Shown here: positions 14,895-23,390 of the stretch, one piece after another | How positions within the stretch are numbered: position 1 is the stretch's first letter | Layout of the letters: each line of letters begins with the position of its first letter | DNA from: JAADHG01 sp964418645 | GTDB taxonomy: Bacteria; Bacteroidota; Bacteroidia; Flavobacteriales; Flavobacteriaceae | NCBI GenBank assembly: GCA_964418645.1 | Contig: CAYQME010000036.1 | Coordinates: 1-24,163 of the forward strand | Direction of reading: 5' to 3' | DNA: 24,163 nucleotides | Notes under the pieces: generated by a model | Told to the model about the DNA's origin: nothing | Seen by the model: the letters and a program-made list of their open reading frames with translations, nothing else | The model's database searches: none | Position numbers and translations under genes: made by a program

Positions 14895-17104
14895 AACTGC
14901 AATATTACTCCTAGTAAAAAATTCGTTGTCGCCTGCGGATAGAATCCTACACCTTCAATAGTTGTTGTTTGCCCAGGAACAGACCACGTATCATCATACG
15001 TAAAGTAATACCCATTTGAAACATATCTCTGATTGAAAATATTATTTACTAAACCAGAAAATACGATTGATTTAAATATTGAATGGGTTGTAATCTCATA
15101 AATAATATTCAAATCATTAACAAAATAGCTGTCCAACCTTGAAACCTTAGAATCTGTATTACCCATAAATTGTTTGCCAACATATTTACTTAAAAATGAA
15201 ACTTGTAAATTCTCCATAGCCTGATACACTAAAGTATTTGCTGCTATAAAATTTGGTGAAAATGCAATATTAGTTTTACCTAAATTTTTCAATACGCCAT
15301 TAATTTGCGAATAGGTACTTTTGTTTTTGTTTGAACTTATTGTAAAATTAGGTTGTATTGCAAACTTGCTTGAAATTTGAAAAGCTGCATCAATTTCTAA
15401 TCCAAGTCTATAACTATCGCCACTATTGTCCCTAATTGGCGTACCTACATCATCTATTGCTCCTGTTAAAACTAATTGCTCATTATACAACATATAATAA
15501 GCGTTGGCATTAATTCTAAACTTACCTTTTGTGTTTCTCCAACCCAATTCAAAGTCATTGAGTTGTTCTGGTTTTACATTCGGATTACTTTTAAAATCAC
15601 TTCTGCTTGGTTCTCGATTTGCTCTAGCATACGATAAATATAAACTGCTTTTACTGTTTAATTTATAGGTAATTCCTGCTTTAGGATTGAAAAAATTATA
15701 GGCTTCATTAATTAGCAAATTTACTCTATCGGAAGTAATACCTTTTGTTTTATAACCTACAAATCGCATTTGTAAATCGCCATAAAGACTAACTCTATTA
15801 TTCAATTTGTAAGTTGCTTTTGAAAAAATATTAAAGTCCTTTTTCTTTCCATAACTATTATAATATTGTTCTATAATTTGACTATTACTTGCATATTGTG
15901 CCCAAATAATTTTACCAAAATGATCGCCATCATAACTGCTATAAGACCCTCCAAAAGACATCTCTAAATTATTGTCTTTGTAGTTTGCATTAGCTACAAC
16001 CACGTAAAAATCATTATCCAACCAACGCCTTCTAATCAAATCCGTAGTGTTAATGGTTTCACCTCCAATTATAATCTCTTCAATACCATAATCAGTAAAA
16101 TCTTGATCTTCTTTATATTGTTCAAAAAAGCCGCGTCCAAAAGTATAATTAAGCCCTAAATTTGTTGACCAATTATTATTAAATCTTTCTGTCCAATGCA
16201 ATTGATAATGGTCTTGTTTGTAGTTATCTACTTCATTATCATAAAATTTAATATTCCCTTCAGCATCTGTATATAATCCTGAAGGGTTAAATGTTCTATC
16301 CTTTTTTAAGGTTTCTACATCAATTCCATTCCATGCCTGATAGGTAATTTCCTGACCGCCAAAAACAAGGGCTTTAATCAAAGTATTATCATCAACATAA
16401 GATCCTTGGATGAAGTAAGATTTTAAATCGGAAGTTGCTCTATCAATATAACCATCAGACTTTATTTGTGACAAACGCCCTGATACTTCAAAATGATTAT
16501 TGAGTTTGCCTGTGCTAAATTTTAAGGTGTGCTTTCGTGTATTATAGCTTCCCACTGAATTTGAGATTTCGGCACTTGCTGTTTCTGTAATTGCGTCTGT
16601 TAAAATATTTATACTGGCTCCAAAAGCTACAGAACCATTAGTTGATGTACCAACACCACGTTGTAACTGCAAACTTTCTACCGATGATGAAAAATCAGGT
16701 AAATCTACCCAAAAAGTTCCTAAGGATTCTGCATCGTTATATGGAATTCCATTAATTGTAATGTTGGTAGATTGTGCACTAACACCGCGCACTCTAATCC
16801 CTGTATAACCCACTCCTGAACCAGCATCACTTGTTGTTACTACTGAAGGAAAAAAGTTTAACAAAATGGGTAAGTCTTGCCCTAGATTACGTTTTTTTAA
16901 ATCTTCTTTAGAAACATTGGAATGTGTTATTGGAGAAGTAGCATTTACACGAATGGCTCTTACAAGAACTTCGTCTAATTTTTCGATTTTAGTTGAATCT
17001 TGTTGTTTTTCTTGTGAAAAAGAAGAAATACTTATTAGAAAGAAAAGTAAAAAAGACCTTTCTAATATGCAGAAAGTGACATTTGATTTAAAGAAAGTTT
17101 TCAT
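14891..17104 (-). CDS. TonB-dependent outer-membrane receptor, TPP-riboswitch controlled (probable thiamine or precursor uptake)
   Basis: A 737-residue outer-membrane beta-barrel receptor that imports a scarce substrate using TonB energy. It has a signal peptide (about 1-30, cleavage before Gln31) and a TonB-box-like DEVLV at 44-48. A plug domain spans about 55-170 and includes TGIRVRG, then NITINGIPYNDAE and VESLQLQRGVGTSTNG. The barrel ends in the usual aromatic residue (LLGVILQF). There is no SusD partner, so it is of the siderophore/vitamin receptor type, not the polysaccharide type. The 5' leader carries a TPP riboswitch and a terminator (17129-17371), which is the basis for proposing thiamine, HMP or a related compound as substrate. 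The 3' end meets the convergent lipoprotein gene. Confidence 0.93.
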   Translation of the reverse strand: MKTFFKSNVTFCILERSFLLFFLISISSFSQEKQQDSTKIEKLDEVLVRAIRVNATSPITHSNVSKEDLKKRNLGQDLPILLNFFPSVVTTSDAGSGVGYTGIRVRGVSAQSTNITINGIPYNDAESLGTFWVDLPDFSSSVESLQLQRGVGTSTNGSVAFGASINILTDAITETASAEISNSVGSYNTRKHTLKFSTGKLNNHFEVSGRLSQIKSDGYIDRATSDLKSYFIQGSYVDDNTLIKALVFGGQEITYQAWNGIDVETLKKDRTFNPSGLYTDAEGNIKFYDNEVDNYKQDHYQLHWTERFNNNWSTNLGLNYTFGRGFFEQYKEDQDFTDYGIEEIIIGGETINTTDLIRRRWLDNDFYVVVANANYKDNNLEMSFGGSYSSYDGDHFGKIIWAQYASNSQIIEQYYNSYGKKKDFNIFSKATYKLNNRVSLYGDLQMRFVGYKTKGITSDRVNLLINEAYNFFNPKAGITYKLNSKSSLYLSYARANREPSRSDFKSNPNVKPEQLNDFELGWRNTKGKFRINANAYYMLYNEQLVLTGAIDDVGTPIRDNSGDSYRLGLEIDAAFQISSKFAIQPNFTISSNKNKSTYSQINGVLKNLGKTNIAFSPNFIAANTLVYQAMENLQVSFLSKYVGKQFMGNTDSKVSRLDSYFVNDLNIIYEITTHSIFKSIVFSGLVNNIFNQRYVSNGYYFTYDDTWSVPGQTTTIEGVGFYPQATTNFLLGVILQF

Positions 17105-17125
17105 TCGTTATTATTAAATACACGA

Positions 17126-17187
17126 ATAAAAAGAGGCGATTATTCTTTGTTGTTAAAAATTGGTTTTTGAAGCAAATCGCCTCTTTT
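17126..17187 (-). terminator. Intrinsic terminator in the riboswitch leader of the receptor gene
   Basis: The arms AAAAGAGGCGATT and AATCGCCTCTTTT (plus-strand positions 17129-17141 and 17175-17187) are 13-bp perfect inverted repeats around a 33-base loop. In the minus-strand transcript the second arm ends in a run of U. It lies about 25 bases before the receptor ATG and after the TPP aptamer, so it is the likely expression platform: TPP binding would favour termination. Confidence 0.7.
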
Positions 17188-17273
17188 CCTTGAGCTAAAT
17201 TGCGGAAGCCTCATAATCGATGATTCTTTGGCACTCGCTAAAAATATCCACTGGGCATTTTCTTAACGCTCGA

Positions 17274-17371
17274 TTCCTTAGCAGCATTACCTGCTCAGGT
17301 TCAATGGGTGTGATCTCAGCCTAATTGATTTACGAATTAATATATTTAAACGTTAATCAAAAAAGCACCCC
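17274..17371 (-). ncRNA. TPP riboswitch (THI element) aptamer
   Basis: Read on the minus strand, the conserved TPP aptamer blocks occur in order: GGGGTGC (17371-17365), CTGAGA (17319-17314), ACCC (17309-17306), TGAACCTG (17303-17296), GTAATGC (17290-17284) and AAGGAA (17279-17274). Between the first two, TTGATTAACG and CGTAAATCAA can pair to form an AT-rich extended stem in the optional P3 region. A strong promoter lies just upstream (17388-17417), and the terminator and receptor gene follow. This controls the outer-membrane receptor in response to intracellular thiamine pyrophosphate. Confidence 0.93.
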
Positions 17372-17387
17372 TTTTTTGAGAACAGTA

Positions 17388-17417
17388 CAAAGATATATTA
17401 GATTTTGGATTTACAAA
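17388..17417 (-). promoter_or_regulatory. Promoter of the riboswitch-receptor transcript
   Basis: On the minus strand TTTG (17417-17414), an 18-base spacer and TATCTTTG (17395-17388) match both Bacteroidota promoter elements. The predicted start, about 17381, lies roughly 10 bases upstream of the TPP aptamer. It is the best promoter in the window. Confidence 0.68.
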
Positions 17418-17435
17418 TTAAGATTCAAGAATTTT

Positions 17436-17840
17436 TTAATCAAACTCTGGATTTTTTCGATTAGCCTTTTTTTGAGACTGCTTACGCTTGCTTTCTTGTC
17501 TCTCTTTTATAACTGCCTTTGGGGTCTTAGTTGGCTTTCTTTTTTTTGGAACGATTAATCCTTCTCTAATTAAATTAAAAAAGCGCTTTATAACAAGCTC
17601 TTTATTTTTATGTTGGCTTCTCGTTTCATCACATTGTAAAACCAATCTATTCTCTTTTGTGAGTCTTTTACTAAGAGTTTGTAAAAGCAACTGCTTTTCT
17701 TCATCAGAAAACGATTCAGAATTATCTAAATTAAAGTGTAGCTCCATTTTTGAAGAGACTTTATTAACATGTTGCCCTCCAGACCCACTACTTCTTACGG
17801 CTTTAAAGGTCAATTCAGATATCAATGTGTCAGCATTCAC
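17436..17840 (-). CDS. arfB: Alternative ribosome-rescue factor ArfB (peptidyl-tRNA hydrolase)
   Basis: Frees ribosomes stalled on mRNAs lacking a stop codon by hydrolysing the peptidyl-tRNA. The 134-residue protein has a release-factor catalytic domain, with RSSGSGGQHVNKVSSK carrying the GGQ motif at 21-23. It then has a very basic C-terminal tail (about 98-134, rich in Lys, Arg and Gln) that in the family enters the empty mRNA channel. It is much shorter than RF1/RF2 and has no codon-recognition domain. The start is a GTG at 17840, two bases after the DUF4301 stop, giving MNADTLISELTFKAVRS. It is the last gene of the six-gene minus-strand operon. Confidence 0.93.
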   Translation of the reverse strand: MNADTLISELTFKAVRSSGSGGQHVNKVSSKMELHFNLDNSESFSDEEKQLLLQTLSKRLTKENRLVLQCDETRSQHKNKELVIKRFFNLIREGLIVPKKRKPTKTPKAVIKERQESKRKQSQKKANRKNPEFD

Positions 17841-17842
17841 AA

Positions 17843-19396
17843 TTATAAGATTTGATGTGGTGCCTTTAATAAATCGTTAACTGTTTTTACAGGATTGAAA
17901 GTTAACAATGGTACTTCAACAAAAATAGTATTCCAAAATGCCATACTACCATTCCATAAGCCAGGTAACTCAAGTGCTTTTAAATCTTTCCCTGTTTTTG
18001 TTTTCATGGTAATAAAGGCTGTTTTATGGTCTACATACTTTGTGAGATTAAAGAGTTCTCCTTTATAATTTTTAATTCCGCAAACAAGGTCTACGGGATT
18101 AAAATGAGTTGCTTTTTTTAATATTTCTTTTTGATGTTTATTTTTCTTATCAATTTGAGCGGACTCTACTATTTGTAATGATACAGTCCCACTTTCATCT
18201 TTTACCCAAAACGGACCTCCCCCTGGCTCTCCTTCATTTTTTACCATGCCACAAACTCGAATTGGTCTGTTAAGCTTATCTCGTAAATACTCTATTTGAT
18301 GTTTAGTTGAATATTTCTCAAACTCTCTATTAATAGATACATTCAATTTTTCTGATAAAAACTGAACAATCTCTACAAGTTCATTCTCTTTTATACTAGT
18401 ATTCTCTAAAAAATCTAGATATGTAAATGCTTGCTGTTGTTTTTCTAATAAAATACCTGCAAGCATTTTCTTATAATAAGCTACATCAGATTTATATTTT
18501 TTTACAACAACATTATCAATGTTTTTAATAAACACAATATCTGCATCTAAATCATTGAGATTTTCTAATAAAGCACCATGTCCTGACGGTCTAAACACTA
18601 AACTGCCATCATCATTTCTAAAAGGTTCATTTTTATTTGTTACGCCAATGGTGTCTGTAGAATGTTTTTGATATGAAAATGAAATATTGAATGTTGTATT
18701 TGTTTTTTCTTCTACATCTTCTTCAATATATTTAAACTCTTCATCAAACTTATGATTATGTCTTTCAGAAATTGTAAAATGTAAATTAGCCTTATTGTTT
18801 GATGACCCATATAATGCCGCTTCAAATAAATGCTCTTCAAAAGCAGTAGAAACGTATACTTTATACCTATGAAAAGGCAACAACCCTTTGGGATAAAAAG
18901 AATAATTTAATCGGTCTTCATTCAACATTGTTTTTATAAACTCGACGCGTTTCTCATCGTAAGACAACTCATTAAAATCTGGAATTACTTTATGAATTTT
19001 ATGAACCACATCTTCAAAAAAAGGTAATTTTTCTAATCCTACTAAAAACACTGATAATTCATTGTCTCTATGTCTATTGATATATGAGTTTATACTTTCC
19101 TTTTCTGGTCTATACTCTTTTAAAAATGTAAAAAGCGTCTTAAACATTCTTGTTGCTGCCCCTGAAGCTGGCACAAATTTAACAATAGAGAGTTCATCTC
19201 GGTTGCTATCAAAAAGAGTAACATACTGTTGTGTTTCCTCTTTATCTAAAGCTAGAATACCTTTCCCTTTTGTAGCAGCACTTTCAAGGTTTACAAAAGG
19301 AACTCCCTTTTTAAAAAGGGCTATTTGAGATTTAACTTTTTCAAGAGTTAGTCCTTTTTGTTGTATTTGATTGATGTCTTTTTCTGTAAAACTCAA
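17843..19396 (-). CDS. DUF4301 family protein, possible nucleotidyltransferase
   Basis: A 517-residue cytoplasmic protein of the Bacteroidota family DUF4301, not functionally characterised to my knowledge. Several motifs resemble UDP-sugar pyrophosphorylases (GT-A fold). FVPASGAATRMFK at 74-86 recalls the nucleotide-binding G-x-G-T-R-M loop. A YPKGLLPFHRY segment is at 168-178. RPSGHGALLENL (269-280), followed by ADIVFIKNIDNVV (285-297), recalls the PxGHG and NxDN metal/substrate motifs. Another glycine-rich motif, EPGGGPFWV, is at 390-398. The start is TTG at 19396, forming a TTGA overlap with the stop of the upstream gene and giving the N-terminus expected for the family. The enzymatic idea is my inference. 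Confidence 0.82.
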   Translation of the reverse strand: MSFTEKDINQIQQKGLTLEKVKSQIALFKKGVPFVNLESAATKGKGILALDKEETQQYVTLFDSNRDELSIVKFVPASGAATRMFKTLFTFLKEYRPEKESINSYINRHRDNELSVFLVGLEKLPFFEDVVHKIHKVIPDFNELSYDEKRVEFIKTMLNEDRLNYSFYPKGLLPFHRYKVYVSTAFEEHLFEAALYGSSNNKANLHFTISERHNHKFDEEFKYIEEDVEEKTNTTFNISFSYQKHSTDTIGVTNKNEPFRNDDGSLVFRPSGHGALLENLNDLDADIVFIKNIDNVVVKKYKSDVAYYKKMLAGILLEKQQQAFTYLDFLENTSIKENELVEIVQFLSEKLNVSINREFEKYSTKHQIEYLRDKLNRPIRVCGMVKNEGEPGGGPFWVKDESGTVSLQIVESAQIDKKNKHQKEILKKATHFNPVDLVCGIKNYKGELFNLTKYVDHKTAFITMKTKTGKDLKALELPGLWNGSMAFWNTIFVEVPLLTFNPVKTVNDLLKAPHQIL

Positions 19397-19962
19397 GGCT
19401 TATTTTTAATAAGTTTATCAATATGTTTTATAGCTTCGGTTAGACGCTGTTTTTTGTCTCCCTTTAGCAAAACATACGGTCTGTTATATTTTATCAATGT
19501 ATCCTCAAAAGCTTTAAACATACACTCGCGTTCATTTGGTTTATCACGTAAATCATCCGCTTCCCAAGGTGTATCAATATAGGTTAAAAAATACAAATCG
19601 TAGGTGTTTTCTATAGCATATTTTTCTAATAATGGATCACAACTACCTACATAATAGGTCTCAGAATATACTTTGGTTTCCAATAAATCTGTATCACAAA
19701 ACAATACTGAATCTGTTTTTTGTGCCAAATTATTCTCAAGTTTCATTTGTCCCTCAGCAATAGGTAATAAATCTTCTGGTTCACAAGTTTTACGCTCATT
19801 ATTCCATTTATCTTGAAGATATCTACGTGCATATTCCCGTACCCAAACCGAATTATAATGACGAGCTAATTGACTTGATAATGTTGTTTTCCCTGTAGAT
19901 TCTGGTCCAAACAAGACTACTTTTAAGCAGTTTGAAGGTTTTTGTTTAAGTTTTTCTTCCAT
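19393..19962 (-). CDS. NadR-like P-loop ATPase/kinase
   Basis: A 189-residue P-loop protein resembling the C-terminal ribosylnicotinamide kinase domain of NadR. The Walker A motif is GPESTGKT at 19-26. A VREYARRYL segment follows, then a CDTDLLETKVY stretch (Walker-B-like), a TPWEADDLRDKPNERE segment and a final RLTEAIKHID. The nucleotidyltransferase domain of full NadR is absent. In the family the kinase phosphorylates nicotinamide riboside after import. Here it overlaps the PnuC-type transporter gene by 40 bases, fitting import-and-trap coupling. With a TPP-controlled receptor nearby, a thiamine-related substrate is also possible. Confidence 0.85.
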   Translation of the reverse strand: MEEKLKQKPSNCLKVVLFGPESTGKTTLSSQLARHYNSVWVREYARRYLQDKWNNERKTCEPEDLLPIAEGQMKLENNLAQKTDSVLFCDTDLLETKVYSETYYVGSCDPLLEKYAIENTYDLYFLTYIDTPWEADDLRDKPNERECMFKAFEDTLIKYNRPYVLLKGDKKQRLTEAIKHIDKLIKNKP

Positions 19963-20555
19963 TCAATATATCCTTGAATTGCTAAAATTGTAAATACTAA
20001 ATATTGTAATGATAACATTCCTAATCCTCGATATGCATAAAGTGGAATAGTAATAATATCTGCAATAATCCATAACGTCCAGTTCTCTAATTTCTTATTA
20101 GCCATATACCACATAGCTGTAAAGAAAATTCCTGAAGTTATAATGTCTATATAATTAGGAATTTGTAATTCATAATCATAGGCTTTATAGACTAAATAAG
20201 TTACTATCATTGTTAAAACAAAAAACAAAACACCAATCATTTTCTCCTTCCTATTTGTTCTAGAAATTGGAACTACATATTTGTCCCCTTTTTTTCGTGA
20301 CCAATTCCACCAACCATAAATACTCATCACAGAATAATAAAAATTCATCATCATATCTCCTAAATATTCACTTACATAAAGAATATAAACTGTAATTACA
20401 GTACAAATTATTCCAGTTGGATACACTAAAATATTTGCTTTTTTAGCAAACCAAACACTTGCAATTCCAAATACAAAAGCAATTGCTTCCAAAACAATTA
20501 AATAAGTTGGTGATTCTCGATAGGCATTAATGAAAAAATCTAAAATTTCTGTCAT
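19923..20555 (-). CDS. PnuC/PnuT-family vitamin transporter
   Basis: Inner-membrane facilitator of 210 residues with about seven transmembrane helices. It has PnuC features: GIASVWFAKKANILVYPTG near the start, YLGDMMMNFYYSVMSIYGWW (64-83), and the C-terminal ENWTLWIIADIITIPLYAYR segment. PnuC proteins carry nicotinamide riboside and PnuT relatives carry thiamine, in both cases by facilitated diffusion drawn by a cytoplasmic kinase. The two cannot be separated safely from sequence alone. It overlaps the kinase gene by 40 bases, overlaps the upstream GGGP synthase-like gene by 4 (ATGA), and lies about 3 kb upstream of a TPP-riboswitch-controlled outer-membrane receptor. Confidence 0.9.
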   Translation of the reverse strand: MTEILDFFINAYRESPTYLIVLEAIAFVFGIASVWFAKKANILVYPTGIICTVITVYILYVSEYLGDMMMNFYYSVMSIYGWWNWSRKKGDKYVVPISRTNRKEKMIGVLFFVLTMIVTYLVYKAYDYELQIPNYIDIITSGIFFTAMWYMANKKLENWTLWIIADIITIPLYAYRGLGMLSLQYLVFTILAIQGYIEWKKNLNKNLQTA

Positions 20556-21270
20556 GATACTTCATTAAAAAAATTAATATCTTTTTCAAAGGCAGTTCCT
20601 ATAACTACCAAATCTGCTCCAAATTTATAAGCATCTTCTAATTGTTGTTTTGTTCTTATTCCACCTCCAACAATTAACGGTATTTGTATTGTTTTTTTTA
20701 CTTCTGAAATTATTATATCGTCAATAGGATGTGTTGCGCCACTTCCAGCTTCTAAATATATGAGTTTCTTACCAAGAAATTCTCCTGCAAGAGCTGTATC
20801 AACAACTAATGGAATGTTATTTCGCGACATTGGTTGTGTTCCTGTTACTTTTTCTACAGCTGTTTGCTTGCCATTTTCAATCAAGATATATCCTGTTGGA
20901 ATTACTTCTAAATCTATCTGTCGTAACTTTGAAACAGCCTTAACATGTTTTCCTATTAAATACTCCGATTGTCTTCCCGATATTAATGACAAAAACAAAA
21001 TAGCATCTGCTTGTTCTGTAATTTGAGAAACATCTCCAGGAAATACAATAACAGGAAGTGTTGTAAGTTTCTTTATTTTTGAGACTAGTATTGCTGTGTC
21101 ATTCTCTTCTACAACACTTCCACCGACAAAAATATGAGTTACTATTGAAGTATTTACTTTTGCCATAAAATCAGACACTTTTTCAATATCCATTTTATCA
21201 GGATCAATCAAAACTGCAAGTAATTTTTCTTTATTTGAAATTGAGGCTAATATGTTTTGGTAAATCTTTC

Positions 21271-21274
<4 letters not shown>
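20552..21274 (-). CDS. Geranylgeranylglyceryl phosphate synthase-like prenyltransferase (PcrB/GGGPS family)
   Basis: TIM-barrel enzyme that joins a polyprenyl diphosphate to sn-glycerol-1-phosphate; GGGPS-type proteins are known in archaea and in Bacteroidota (group II). The 240 residues show AVLIDPDK at 20-27, FVGGSVVEEN at 49-58, YLEAGSGA at 173-180 (with Glu175), and the phosphate-binding IVGGGIR at 201-207 with VVIGTAFEKD near the end. The biological role of the product in flavobacteria is not established. The gene overlaps acpT-like (21271-21274) and the PnuC gene (20552-20555) by 4 bases each, as ATGA stop/start junctions. Confidence 0.93.
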
Positions 21275-21900
<626 letters not shown>

Positions 21901-21923
21901 TTATATTTCTCGAAGTTATTAGT

Positions 21924-21931
21924 TATCTTTG
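21924..21931 (+). promoter_or_regulatory. Putative ahcY promoter -7 box
   Basis: TATCTTTG matches TAnnTTTG, 33 bases before the chosen ahcY ATG at 21965. No convincing -33 TTTG lies upstream. The TTG inside this box is the reason a longer ahcY frame beginning at 21929 is not accepted. Confidence 0.48.
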
Positions 21932-21951
21932 CAGTCGAAATTTTATAGAAA

Positions 21952-21980
21952 CAAATATACTAATATGAACACAAAAACAA
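21952..21980 (-). promoter_or_regulatory. Putative promoter of the phosphopantetheinyl transferase operon
   Basis: On the minus strand TTG (21980-21978), an 18-base spacer and TATATTTG (21959-21952) fit the Bacteroidota promoter form. Its upstream element lies inside the first codons of ahcY, and it faces the ahcY -7 box, with 20 bases between the two. Confidence 0.42.
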
Positions 21981-23281
21981 TTCCTTACACAGCACATAAA
22001 GTAAAAGACTTATCGCTTGCAGATTGGGGACGAAAAGAAATAGAATTGGCAGAAGCTGAAATGCCTGGATTAATGAGTCTTCGTGAAGAATATAAGGATT
22101 CACAACCGCTTAAAGGAGCTCGTATAGCAGGATGTTTACATATGACGATTCAAACGGCTGTTTTAATCGAAACATTACAAGCTCTTGGAGCAGAAGTTAC
22201 ATGGAGTTCTTGTAACATTTTCTCTACTCAAGATCAAGCTGCTGCTGCTATCGCTGCTGCTGGAACTGCTGTTTATGCTTGGAAAGATATGACCGAAGAA
22301 GAGTTTGATTGGTGTATTGAGCAAACCTTATTTTTTGGGGAAGACCGTAAACCTTTAAACTTAATTCTTGATGATGGTGGCGATCTAACCAATATGGTTT
22401 TAGATAAATATCCAGAATTAGTTGATGGTATAAACGGTTTAAGTGAAGAAACTACAACTGGAGTTCACAGGTTATACGACAGAATGAAAGCTGGAATATT
22501 ACCCATGCCAGCGATTAATGTTAATGATAGTGTTACCAAAAGTAAGTTCGATAATAAATATGGCTGTCGTGAAAGCGCTGTAGATGCTATTAAAAGAGCA
22601 ACAGATCTTATGATTGCTGGAAAACGTATTGTTGTGTGTGGTTATGGTGATGTTGGTAAAGGATCAGCAGCTTCTTTTAAAGGTGCAGGTGCTATTGTAA
22701 CAGTTACTGAAATTGATCCTATTTGTGCTCTTCAAGCTGCTATGGATGGTTTTGAAGTAAAGAAATTAGAATCTGTTGTTGGTAATGCAGACATTATTAT
22801 TACAACTACTGGAAACAAAGATATTGTACAAGGACATCATTTTGAAGCCTTAAAAGACAAAGCCATTGTATGTAATATTGGTCATTTTGATAATGAAATT
22901 GATATGGCTTGGTTAAATGAGAATTATGGTCATACCAAAGTAGAAATCAAACCACAAGTTGATAAATACACTATTAACGGAAAAGATGTCATTATATTAG
23001 CTGAAGGCCGTTTGGTAAATCTTGGTTGCGCTACAGGACATCCTAGTTTTGTAATGAGTAACTCTTTTACAAACCAAACTTTAGCACAATTAGAACTTTG
23101 GAATAACAGAGATGCTTATGAAAACAAAGTATATATGTTACCTAAACATCTAGATGAAAAAGTAGCAAAATTACATTTAGCGAAAATTGGTGTAGAACTT
23201 ACCGAACTCAGAGAAGATCAAGCTGATTATATTGGTGTAAAGATTGAAGGTCCTTTTAAACCTGAATATTATCGTTATTAA
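21965..23281 (+). CDS. ahcY: Adenosylhomocysteinase (S-adenosyl-L-homocysteine hydrolase)
   Basis: NAD-dependent enzyme that splits S-adenosylhomocysteine into adenosine and homocysteine, relieving product inhibition of methyltransferases and feeding the methionine cycle. The 438 residues contain the catalytic His in CLHMTIQTAVL (His59), the LDDGGD active-site motif (about 135-140) and SVTKSKFDN with the catalytic Lys. The NAD-binding VVCGYGDVGKGSA follows (GYGDVG at 226-231), and the C-terminus is FKPEYYRY, which is nearly universal. Start is the ATG at 21965 (MNTKTIPYTAHKVKDLSLAD); a longer frame starting at 21929 overlaps the -7 box. It is followed by a repeat and a terminator. Confidence 0.98.
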   Translation: MNTKTIPYTAHKVKDLSLADWGRKEIELAEAEMPGLMSLREEYKDSQPLKGARIAGCLHMTIQTAVLIETLQALGAEVTWSSCNIFSTQDQAAAAIAAAGTAVYAWKDMTEEEFDWCIEQTLFFGEDRKPLNLILDDGGDLTNMVLDKYPELVDGINGLSEETTTGVHRLYDRMKAGILPMPAINVNDSVTKSKFDNKYGCRESAVDAIKRATDLMIAGKRIVVCGYGDVGKGSAASFKGAGAIVTVTEIDPICALQAAMDGFEVKKLESVVGNADIIITTTGNKDIVQGHHFEALKDKAIVCNIGHFDNEIDMAWLNENYGHTKVEIKPQVDKYTINGKDVIILAEGRLVNLGCATGHPSFVMSNSFTNQTLAQLELWNNRDAYENKVYMLPKHLDEKVAKLHLAKIGVELTELREDQADYIGVKIEGPFKPEYYRY

Positions 23282-23289
23282 TCGCGAAA

Positions 23290-23375
23290 CGTCATTACGA
23301 TGAGAAAAGCGACGTAGTAATCTCATAATAAATTAGCAGATTGCCACAGAAAATTAAAATTTGCTTCCCAATGAC
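23290..23375. repeat. REP-like imperfect palindrome downstream of ahcY
   Basis: The element begins CGTCATTACGATGAG and ends CCCAATGAC; its ends GTCATT (23291-23296) and AATGAC (23370-23375) are inverted repeats. An inner stem pairs GTAATCT (23317-23323) with AGATTGC (23338-23344), including one wobble pair, around a 14-base loop. The left half resembles the insert in leuS at 639-672 and the widespread bacterial intergenic palindromes that start CGTCATTGCGA. It lies directly after the ahcY stop codon. Confidence 0.65.
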
Positions 23376-23390
23376 ATTCCATAATAAATG

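Noticed and set aside
17325..17880. Plus-strand open frames over the riboswitch promoter and arfB
   Set aside because: They are antisense to arfB and to the riboswitch transcript, with low-complexity hydrophobic translations and no family resemblance.
21929..21964. 12-codon N-terminal extension of AhcY
   Set aside because: Its TTG start is part of the TATCTTTG promoter box, and the family's usual start fits the ATG at 21965.
22236..22275. GCT-rich stretch resembling a microsatellite in ahcY
   Set aside because: It encodes the alanine-rich segment after STQDQ, which is conserved in the enzyme family, so it reflects protein sequence.
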